Positions 57,943 through 64,000 of a stretch of DNA of 64,000 nucleotides are shown here, piece after piece. Source of the stretch: Chitinophagaceae bacterium. Lineage in GTDB: Bacteria > Bacteroidota > Bacteroidia > Chitinophagales > Chitinophagaceae. The position numbers and the translations under genes are program-made. Each line of letters begins with the position of its first letter. Position 1 is the first letter of the stretch. The notes under the pieces are model-generated. The model searched no databases and had not been told where the DNA came from. It saw nothing but the letters and a program-made list of their open reading frames with translations. Location: assembly GCA_016720565.1 (NCBI GenBank), contig JADKKJ010000011.1, positions 434,001-498,000 of the forward strand, written 5' to 3'.

Positions 57943-59356
57943 ATTTACGCTTGATGAACCAGAAATCGCTGAGTGAGAATCCAAGTGATAACCTGAAAAG
58001 GTTCTCTTTTACGATACTGCCTGAATTACCGCGACGTATGAATTCAAGGCCAAGGTTAACCACCGAAGCCTGGTAAGGTGTCAAACGGTTCTGGTTTTTT
58101 ACCGGCAGGGCAAGCCCTCCGCTTACACCAAACATAGGCAGCTTACCACCTACATTTATATAATCGGGACCAAAGAAGATACCACCGCGATAGGCCACCT
58201 TACTGAAATAACTTTTTCCATAGGCGGGATTGTATTGAGCGCCCACCCTTACTTCATATTTATTACGAAGGGAATCTTTCTGGCCGTAAAAACTATAGTT
58301 ATCCCATTTCTGAAGGAAAAGATCTACGCCGATCATCCAGGCGCCCTCTTTAGGACTGGTGGCAATTTTCTGAAGAGTAAAGCCTGCGGTCAGTGAACCG
58401 GGCAGATTAATTTTTCCCTTTACATCCCGTTGATCTGATACGCTATCCAGGCGAATATCACCGATAGTCTGGTCGTAATAGAATGTTTCACGGATCTTAT
58501 CCTGCCTTGCATTCATCTGCTGCTGCAGTTTGCCAAAGGCGCCCAGTGTCAACAGCATTTTTTTACTAAGCACTGAACGGTATTGAATACCCAGGTCGTA
58601 ATAAACATTTCCATAGCTGGTCTTGGTCTGGAAATTTCCCTGGAAATATTCAACTGTATCATTCACCAGTGTACGTTTACTGCTGTAATCTTTTTTGCCA
58701 AAATAATATCCGAAGGAACCTCCAATGCTGAGGTTTTCTTCCATATCATATTTCTTATTCCTGAAAACAGTGAAGCCGGTAGAAAGATTGGCCAGATAAG
58801 AACCTCCATCTCCTTCAAAGCGGGTGGTTGCGCTATCTATAGGCGATCCTGTGAAAGGATCATATAACCTTTCATTACGGAAGATCTTATAGCTTACCCT
58901 TGAAACAGGGCGCAAACCAAAAGCAAGTCCCCAGTTCTTTCTTAATGGAACGCCTATATAAGCATAAGAGAACAGGGCGTTGCTTGCAGTGAAGGTCTTC
59001 CCATTCGTATTATCCGTCATCGATCTTGAATCAACACTGGTACCTACATCAAAAATGATCCGGCCCGAGTTGATCTTGTTTGTCTTTGGTTGGGGACTGG
59101 TTTGGAAATTAAAAAGGGAAGCAGGATTATTAAAATTGATCGATAAATAGTCGGTATACCCGGCAGAGATGCCCGCCATTCCACGACTGGTGATGGAACT
59201 GGTAGGAACCAGGTCGCCGATGCCAAATCTGGAATAGGGTGAATTATCCTGGGCAGAAAGGGTCGCCGGAGCGGCCATAAAAGATATCAAGATCGTTAGG
59301 TAAAAGCAGTGTAACGTATTGATTATCTTAGGGGTTATTGACTTCACTAATTGCAT
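57935..59356 (-). CDS. FadL-like outer membrane protein
   Basis: A 473-residue secreted protein, probably a beta-barrel of the FadL type. A long n-region precedes a signal cut near ATLSAQ (about 36). Then NSPYSRFGIGDLVPTSSITSRGMAGISAGYTDYLSINFNNPASLFNF and many amphipathic strands (KKMLLTLGAFGKLQQQM, EGAWMIGVDLFLQKWDNYSFYG). The end is FRLSLGFSLSDFWFIKRKYD. It may transport a hydrophobic molecule; ligand unknown. Its start overlaps coaX by 29 bp. Confidence 0.75.
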   Translation of the reverse strand: MQLVKSITPKIINTLHCFYLTILISFMAAPATLSAQDNSPYSRFGIGDLVPTSSITSRGMAGISAGYTDYLSINFNNPASLFNFQTSPQPKTNKINSGRIIFDVGTSVDSRSMTDNTNGKTFTASNALFSYAYIGVPLRKNWGLAFGLRPVSRVSYKIFRNERLYDPFTGSPIDSATTRFEGDGGSYLANLSTGFTVFRNKKYDMEENLSIGGSFGYYFGKKDYSSKRTLVNDTVEYFQGNFQTKTSYGNVYYDLGIQYRSVLSKKMLLTLGAFGKLQQQMNARQDKIRETFYYDQTIGDIRLDSVSDQRDVKGKINLPGSLTAGFTLQKIATSPKEGAWMIGVDLFLQKWDNYSFYGQKDSLRNKYEVRVGAQYNPAYGKSYFSKVAYRGGIFFGPDYINVGGKLPMFGVSGGLALPVKNQNRLTPYQASVVNLGLEFIRRGNSGSIVKENLFRLSLGFSLSDFWFIKRKYD

Positions 59357-60062
59357 ACAGTCCCTTAAAGATTAGATCGGGGTCTGCAAATATCTTGTTT
59401 TTAATCAGTGAAGCCAAATACACTATATCACCCCCGGTTAAGAGGACGTTAAAGTTGCCATATTTCTCTCTGTAAGCGGCAATAAAACCATCGATCTCTT
59501 TGGCCATTCCCAATACAACCCCGGAGAGAATATTGGTCTCGGTATCATACCCCATCAGCGGCACATTACTGTCGGGCTTCACGAGGGGCAGACGTGCCGT
59601 ATACTGGTTCATGGATTTTATACGCATTTCCAGTCCCGGTGAAATAGCACCACCTATGAATTCATGGTACTTGTTGATGAAATTATAGGTAACACAGGAA
59701 CCCAGTCCGATAACCAGGTTGTTTTTTGAAGGATAATATAAAACCGCGGCAGCCGAAAGCGCCAGTCTGTCTGCACCAATGGTCTGAGGTTTTCCAACAG
59801 GGGTAGTAAAAGAGACTTTTGTAAGATGACTGAGTTTATGGAATTTGGTATGCGCTGCCAGCAATTCTTCCACCCGGGGATCATGATCGATAACTGAAGA
59901 AAGGATAGACCGGGCGGGCCTGTACCGATCGATCAGGGGCTGTATGGTTGCGGCAGAGTCATCGGGCAATACAATAGCTTCTTTAAGTTCCTTTCCCTGG
60001 AACATGGCCATTTTTTTCCGCGTATTCCCGAAATCAAAACAAAGCGTAATAAGGTCTGCCAT
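59328..60062 (-). CDS. coaX: type III pantothenate kinase
   Basis: A 244-residue ASKHA-fold kinase for the first step of CoA synthesis. DFGNTRKKMAMF (about 10-21, phosphate 1), VGKPQTIGADRLALSA (conserved Asp), GLGSCVTYNF, GGAISPGLEMR and LTGGDIVYL are all present. Type III enzymes are not feedback-inhibited by CoA. The TACATTTG -7 element ends 4 nt before ATG. It overlaps the OMP gene that follows. Confidence 0.94.
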   Translation of the reverse strand: MADLITLCFDFGNTRKKMAMFQGKELKEAIVLPDDSAATIQPLIDRYRPARSILSSVIDHDPRVEELLAAHTKFHKLSHLTKVSFTTPVGKPQTIGADRLALSAAAVLYYPSKNNLVIGLGSCVTYNFINKYHEFIGGAISPGLEMRIKSMNQYTARLPLVKPDSNVPLMGYDTETNILSGVVLGMAKEIDGFIAAYREKYGNFNVLLTGGDIVYLASLIKNKIFADPDLIFKGLYAISEVNNP

Positions 60063-60066
60063 GGTT

Positions 60067-60074
60067 CAAATGTA
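60067..60074 (-). promoter_or_regulatory. -7 element for coaX, likely leaderless
   Basis: TACATTTG on the minus strand, an exact match in the 15-bp gap after the LON-domain gene, with 4 nt between its G and the ATG. Confidence 0.5.
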
Positions 60075-60077
60075 GAA

Positions 60078-60716
60078 TTACTTGAGTTCAAAACCTTCAA
60101 GGTTCTTGAAATGCCCGTTCAGTTTAATTTTTTCTTTTAATTGCTCCATACTGGCCAGCATGGGTATCACTTTTGTCAGGAACCGTTTTAAGTATTCCTG
60201 CCGCTGTCTTTCATCAAAAAGGCCCAGCAGTTCATATTCCTCCTCCAGCGAAAGGCCTATATGGTGTGCCACATCAAAGGCGCGAAGTTCTTCATCAGTA
60301 CCCTTAAATTCTTTTTTCACCTTCAGCAACTGGTGCAATTCACGAATAGTGTAGATCACTTTTCGCATCAGTTCAGGATTGCCCTGTTCATGGGTTGCAG
60401 GATAATTAACAATGGCGCCACTGTACAATTTATCAGGTATCTCCTTTATCACCTCCAGTATTCGAAATACGCGGGTGCCCCGGGTCTTGATATCCATCTC
60501 CCCGTTATCATATTTTTTACTGATCTCTTCCACTTCCACCAGCGAACCAATATCCTGCATACGCTGCCCGATAACGGTGGGGATTCCAAATGGCTTTTTC
60601 TGCTCCACGCATTCATTGATGAGCTGCCTGTACCGTGGTTCAAAAATGTGAAGATTCAATTGCTCACCCGGATAAACTACGATACCTAGAGGGAATATGG
60701 GAATGAAATTCGTCAC
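60078..60716 (-). CDS. LON substrate-binding domain protein
   Basis: A 212-residue protein equivalent to the N-terminal domain of Lon protease without the ATPase or peptidase: IPIFPLGIVVYPGEQLNLHIFEPRYRQLINECVE (about 5-38), KPFGIPTVIGQRMQDIGSLVEVEEI, GTRVFRILEV, and a helical C-terminal half. Standalone LON-N proteins have a PUA-like beta domain and unknown function. It lies upstream of coaX with a 15-bp gap. Confidence 0.88.
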   Translation of the reverse strand: MTNFIPIFPLGIVVYPGEQLNLHIFEPRYRQLINECVEQKKPFGIPTVIGQRMQDIGSLVEVEEISKKYDNGEMDIKTRGTRVFRILEVIKEIPDKLYSGAIVNYPATHEQGNPELMRKVIYTIRELHQLLKVKKEFKGTDEELRAFDVAHHIGLSLEEEYELLGLFDERQRQEYLKRFLTKVIPMLASMEQLKEKIKLNGHFKNLEGFELK

Positions 60717-60770
60717 CTTGAATGATTTGAATGATGGAGCTGCTCCAACTTTATGCCATATAAATAACGG

Positions 60771-61535
60771 TCATATTTTTGTTTTGTTCTGCCATAGTTC
60801 TTTTAACCGCGCATACTTCATAAATGTATACCAGGTGGTCATTCGCGCACTGAAATAACCCGCATATCCATCCAGGAAACCCAGTTGAAGGATATAGAAT
60901 TTGAAAAAATTAAACCCCGGCGAAACATGCAATTTGAACCAGCTGGCTTTTTTACCCTGTTGAAAATATTTCTCTGCACCGAGCATCGCGTAATAAACCA
61001 TTTTATTACTGTAATCCCGCAGGTCCTTCATGGTACGATGCAGGACAAAGCCTTTTAATTTTTTGACCTTTATGGTTTCCGGGAGGATCAGCCTTTCATG
61101 CACTGGAGCATCATCCCATTTCACTTTAGTGCGATTGAACAGACGGATATGGCTATCCCTTCCCCACTCCCCGTAAGCCAGATGTCTTTCTCCCAAAAAA
61201 TTCTTGAATGCGATATTAAATACTTCCAATTCGGTTTGCGGTCTCCATTCTTCCAAAGACCGTTTCAATTCCGGGTCCAAAGCCTCGTCTGCATCCAGGC
61301 TCAGGATCCAATCATATTTTGCCTCTGCGATGGCTCTGTTTTTTGTGGGACCAAATCCTTCCCAGGCACCTTCTATCAGCCTGGCCCCCGATTCCTTTAC
61401 TCTTTCCTGGGTACCATCTGTACTTCCATTATCATAGACCAGGATATCATCAGTGCATCCCAGCATACTGCTGAGTGACCTGCCTATGACATGTGTTTCA
61501 TTGCGGCAAACGATTACTATGGAGAAGTTGGTCAT
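60771..61535 (-). CDS. GT2 glycosyltransferase, LPS-core type
   Basis: A 254-residue GT-A enzyme: FSIVIVCRNETHVIGRSL (donor binding, about 4-21), DDILVYDNGSTDGTQ, and the metal-binding LSLDADEALDPEL. The compact size and the C-terminal membrane-associated region (YFQQGKKASWFKLHVSPGFNFFKFYILQLGFLDGYAGY) match WaaE/KdtX-like enzymes that add sugars to LPS core. The start at 61535 is chosen because upstream residues lack similarity. It starts 2 bp after the O-antigen ligase stop, so the two are coupled. Confidence 0.88.
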   Translation of the reverse strand: MTNFSIVIVCRNETHVIGRSLSSMLGCTDDILVYDNGSTDGTQERVKESGARLIEGAWEGFGPTKNRAIAEAKYDWILSLDADEALDPELKRSLEEWRPQTELEVFNIAFKNFLGERHLAYGEWGRDSHIRLFNRTKVKWDDAPVHERLILPETIKVKKLKGFVLHRTMKDLRDYSNKMVYYAMLGAEKYFQQGKKASWFKLHVSPGFNFFKFYILQLGFLDGYAGYFSARMTTWYTFMKYARLKELWQNKTKI

Positions 61536-61537
61536 TA

Positions 61538-62758
61538 TTACAAAGATGTGATGTTTTGCCTTTTCATCCATTGCCAGCTCAGGAAAAGAATGAAACAATG
61601 CAGGAATACGCCATACTGTACTTCCAGCCCTATATCAAAAAGATAGGAAATGGCTAGCCCTGATACGATCATTCGCCAGGGAAGCGGATCTGCCATGGAA
61701 ATAAAAAAAGGCAAAAACAGGACCAGGCAGAAAATGATCAATCCCGGTATACCAGTACCTGCAGCAAACAAAACAAATTGAGAGGAAGGATAGATCATAT
61801 CTTCTTCGCGCATGGAAGGATAATTCTCTTTATACCAGCCCCTGGCTGCGTTTATAATATCGCCATATCCCGTTCCTGCCACAGGATGCGCGCTCAAAAG
61901 GCTGAGCCCCGCCCTGATAGAGATCACCCTAACCATGTCATTACTGGACGGGTTATAACTACCATGCAGGAAATAACTTGTTTCAAAACGGAATAATCTC
62001 ATTTTATTCTGAAAACTCGGCACCAGGAACCAGGCAGAGAGCGGAATTGAAATAATTAAAAACAACACCCACAGGGCAGTTCTTTTTTTTGCTTTGCAAA
62101 ATAAATAGATGAGCCAGCCAGCCAGGGAAACATAAAAAGCCAGTAACCCTGTTCTCGCGGCAAGTATATGGAGATAGATTATAAAAAAACAGAGCAGCCC
62201 GATCCAAACCCAGGCAAATCGATGTTTCTGTTGCCGGTAATACTGGAACCCGGAAAAAACAATGGCTGCAAAGACCATTAAACTGAATCGTACATGATCA
62301 TTGTCAAGCGGTGTTTTGAAAGATGCTCCCTTCAGGTATTGCTGGTCATAGAATACAGAATGCTGGGAATAATCAACCAGTGAAAAAACAGATCCGCCCA
62401 GTATAAAACCAATAAAAATAGCGATCAGCCATCGCCAGTGTCTTTTAGAAAATCCAGGTGACCAGGCAAAGGCCAGGGGCAATAACAGCAATGGAAGCTT
62501 TACCTGCATCATCTGTATCCATTGGGCCCGGTCATCGGACCAAAAGCCGGAAACAAGCGGTATAAAAAAAAGCAGGCTGGTTCCCCAGCATAAAGGCTGG
62601 CGCCAGAATTCACGAAAATGAGATCTCACATCGGTATGAAGCAGGGAAGACAATAAAAAAGCGCCTGTGGATACTGATAGCAAGACCCTGGAAAAAAATA
62701 AACCTGCCATCAGGGCGATAAGTAACGCGAACAGGATATGCGGTCTTGCTTTTTGCAT
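61538..62758 (-). CDS. O-antigen ligase family protein
   Basis: A 406-residue inner membrane protein with about ten to twelve hydrophobic segments. The central Wzy_C-type periplasmic loop (about 220-320) holds RFETSYFLHGSYNPSSNDMVRVISIRAGLSLLSAHPVAGTGYGDI. This is the WaaL/Wzy-like superfamily, which ligates O-antigen to lipid A-core or polymerises glycans. Together with the GT2 gene it suggests envelope glycolipid finishing. Exact role (ligase or polymerase) is undecided. Confidence 0.82.
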   Translation of the reverse strand: MQKARPHILFALLIALMAGLFFSRVLLSVSTGAFLLSSLLHTDVRSHFREFWRQPLCWGTSLLFFIPLVSGFWSDDRAQWIQMMQVKLPLLLLPLAFAWSPGFSKRHWRWLIAIFIGFILGGSVFSLVDYSQHSVFYDQQYLKGASFKTPLDNDHVRFSLMVFAAIVFSGFQYYRQQKHRFAWVWIGLLCFFIIYLHILAARTGLLAFYVSLAGWLIYLFCKAKKRTALWVLFLIISIPLSAWFLVPSFQNKMRLFRFETSYFLHGSYNPSSNDMVRVISIRAGLSLLSAHPVAGTGYGDIINAARGWYKENYPSMREEDMIYPSSQFVLFAAGTGIPGLIIFCLVLFLPFFISMADPLPWRMIVSGLAISYLFDIGLEVQYGVFLHCFILFLSWQWMKRQNITSL

Positions 62759-62812
62759 GAAAAATATAGTTACAAGATACAGGAAGCGGAATAAATGTGT
62801 AAGTTGCCATTC

Positions 62813-63712
62813 ATGAACTGGGCTGAATTATTATCTTCTTTGCAGCAGGGCGATATCCGCGCACTGGCCCGTTGCATCAGCCTGGTAGAAAATGAATACC
62901 CGGGCTATGAAGAATTGCTGCGAGAACTTCCTGCCTCTTCTAAAAAGATCATCGGCATCACTGGCCCTCCCGGCGCAGGGAAAAGCACACTGGTTGACGG
63001 ATTGATAGGGCATCTGACAAAGAATGGTGCTAAAGTTGCGGTGCTTTGTGTAGATCCTTCTTCCGCTTTTAACCTGGGCGCAGTGTTGGGCGACCGTATC
63101 AGGATGAGTGACTGGTATACCGATCCCAATGTATTTATTCGAAGCCTTGCGACCAGGGGATCCATGGGAGGATTACACCCAAAGATCATAGAGATCGCCG
63201 ACCTGGTAAAAGCATCTCCCTTCGATCATATCATTATAGAGACCGTAGGAGTAGGGCAAAGCGAAATAGAGATAGCAGGACTGGCTGATGTGACCATGGT
63301 AGTGATGGTGCCGGAAGCCGGAGATGAGGTGCAGACCATGAAAGCGGGCCTGATGGAGATCGCGGATATTTTCGTGGTCAATAAAAGCGATCGACCCGAT
63401 GCTGATACATTCGTGAGGCATTTAAGGCAGATGCTGGCCCCTGCTTTCAGTAAACATTACCATGAAGTGCCCATAGTAAAAACAATCGCCTCCGAAAAGA
63501 TCGGGCTGGAGGAACTGATGAATATTTTACAGCATGACCTTAAGCGTTCTCATATAAATGACCGCACTTTCTGGCTGCTGGCCGAAAAAGCCTATTACAT
63601 GATCGAACAAAAAAGGATGAAGGATGTTGATAAACAGAAGCTGAAGCAGGAAATAGAAGCGGCTTTTAAAACAGGGCGGTTCAACCTTTATCAATTTATT
63701 GCCACTAAATAA
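62813..63712 (+). CDS. meaB: methylmalonyl-CoA mutase-associated GTPase
   Basis: A 299-residue G3E GTPase that protects and gates cobalamin loading of methylmalonyl-CoA mutase. P-loop GPPGAGKSTLVDGL (about 50-63), VDPSSAFNLGAVLGDRIRM, SLATRGSMGGLHPK, ETVGVGQSE (Switch region) and VNKSDRPDA (base recognition) are intact. The start at 62813 (MNWAELL) is preferred over the open frame beginning at 62795. The mutase genes are not in the window. A CDGSH gene starts 4 bp after it. Confidence 0.94.
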   Translation: MNWAELLSSLQQGDIRALARCISLVENEYPGYEELLRELPASSKKIIGITGPPGAGKSTLVDGLIGHLTKNGAKVAVLCVDPSSAFNLGAVLGDRIRMSDWYTDPNVFIRSLATRGSMGGLHPKIIEIADLVKASPFDHIIIETVGVGQSEIEIAGLADVTMVVMVPEAGDEVQTMKAGLMEIADIFVVNKSDRPDADTFVRHLRQMLAPAFSKHYHEVPIVKTIASEKIGLEELMNILQHDLKRSHINDRTFWLLAEKAYYMIEQKRMKDVDKQKLKQEIEAAFKTGRFNLYQFIATK

Positions 63713-63716
63713 GCAT

Positions 63717-64000
63717 ATGGAAACTATTCCCAATACAGACCTTCCCCGCATACAGGCCTGCGAACCCATTGCCATCAGCGTAGAACCAGGTAAAGTTTAT
63801 TCATGGTGCAGTTGTGGCCTTACTCTAAAAACCCCATTTTGCGACAGTGCCCATAAGAACATTGAAGGAATGCCTTACCGAAGTGTGAAGGTGCAATTCG
63901 AAACTGCGCAGGAAGTATGGTTCTGCCAGTGTAAACAAACTAAAACACCACCTTTCTGCGATGGGAGCCATAACCATGTTAAAGCTGATCTGAATAAGGA
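63717..64000 (+). CDS. CDGSH iron-sulfur protein, cut by window end
   Basis: From ATG 63717 the frame is open to the window edge (94 codons). Two CDGSH-type cluster motifs are seen: CSCGLTLKTPFCDSAH (about 35-50) and CQCKQTKTPPFCDGSH (about 70-85). Each three-Cys/one-His set binds a labile [2Fe-2S] cluster; bacterial proteins often carry two such motifs. The first has Ser in place of Gly in the CDG, which does not affect ligands. Function in redox or iron handling is unclear. It starts 4 bp after meaB. Confidence 0.9.
   Translation, partial: METIPNTDLPRIQACEPIAISVEPGKVYSWCSCGLTLKTPFCDSAHKNIEGMPYRSVKVQFETAQEVWFCQCKQTKTPPFCDGSHNHVKADLNK

Noticed and set aside
1..64000. tRNA, rRNA, tmRNA, insertion sequences or prophage
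   Set aside because: No cloverleaf-forming region with a CCA-like end, no ribosomal RNA sequence, and no transposase or integrase motif was recognised on either strand. This was judged by eye only.

Overview
The window is a stretch of bacterial chromosome from a Bacteroidota member, most likely of the order Chitinophagales (Chitinophagaceae-like). The evidence is a PorG-type type IX secretion protein beside bamA, GldC, BatD, a DUF4290 protein, lipoprotein-type LptC, OmpH/Skp pairs, near absence of Shine-Dalgarno sequences, and about twenty upstream matches to the Bacteroidota -7 promoter element TAnnTTTG. Base composition looks moderate and even. I see no tRNA, rRNA, CRISPR array, transposase, integrase or prophage gene. 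Both window ends cut genes: batD on the left and a CDGSH protein on the right.

Layout. 1-8.5 kb: batD end, an SDR, a YjjG-type phosphatase, a phospholipid block (psd, cdsA, CPBP protease), dusB, and an aldehyde dehydrogenase/glutathione peroxidase pair. 8.5-11.7 kb: tadA, sod, the rpmH-rnpA-yidD block and murI. 11.7-20.3 kb: an envelope biogenesis block on the minus strand (two OmpH chaperones, bamA, uppS, a small secreted protein, porG, nadK, a one-POTRA Omp85-like protein). 20.3-24.5 kb: CBS protein, hydrolase, CvpA, YqeY, GldC, glycosyltransferase. 24.9-32.7 kb, plus strand: DUF4290 protein, murA, GNAT, gmk, CNNM/CBS protein, tatC, rpiB, secreted M28 peptidase. 32.8-35 kb: deoxyhypusine-synthase-like protein and two secreted PepSY-like paralogs. 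35.1-44.8 kb, plus strand: SdpR/SdpI-like pair with a secreted hydrolase, an AcpH-like gene with an apparent ATT start, two DUF2911 paralogs, asnB, cystathionine gamma-synthase, TIGR02757, a GH29 fucosidase. 44.8-53.8 kb: fatty-acid-2-hydroxylase-like enzyme, FAH/flavin reductase pair, OmpA-like lipoprotein, DUF4197, two tandem orphan HTH regulators facing two envelope genes, an outer membrane barrel. 53.8-64 kb: lysS, SDR, aldo/keto reductase, coaX-OMP-lptC overlapping operon, LON-domain protein, LPS-type glycosyltransferase and O-antigen ligase, meaB, CDGSH protein.

Most of the content is housekeeping and envelope assembly: phospholipid head groups, undecaprenyl phosphate, peptidoglycan precursors, BAM, Lpt and LPS finishing, Tat export and T9SS accessory functions. 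The less expected signals are: (1) a family of intergenic elements made of degenerate 7-nt (once 8-nt) periodic words, anchored at stop codons and often with complementary arms; (2) an in-frame AcpH-like gene whose conserved first Met codon reads ATT; (3) an SdpR/SdpI-like operon with a clear inverted-repeat operator but no sdpABC toxin genes in the window; (4) MurA with Asp in place of the catalytic-loop Cys; (5) five genes whose -7 element ends only 4-5 nt before ATG, implying leaderless mRNAs; (6) tandem orphan HTH regulators next to unassigned envelope genes. Functional calls rest on motif recognition by eye, with no database search.
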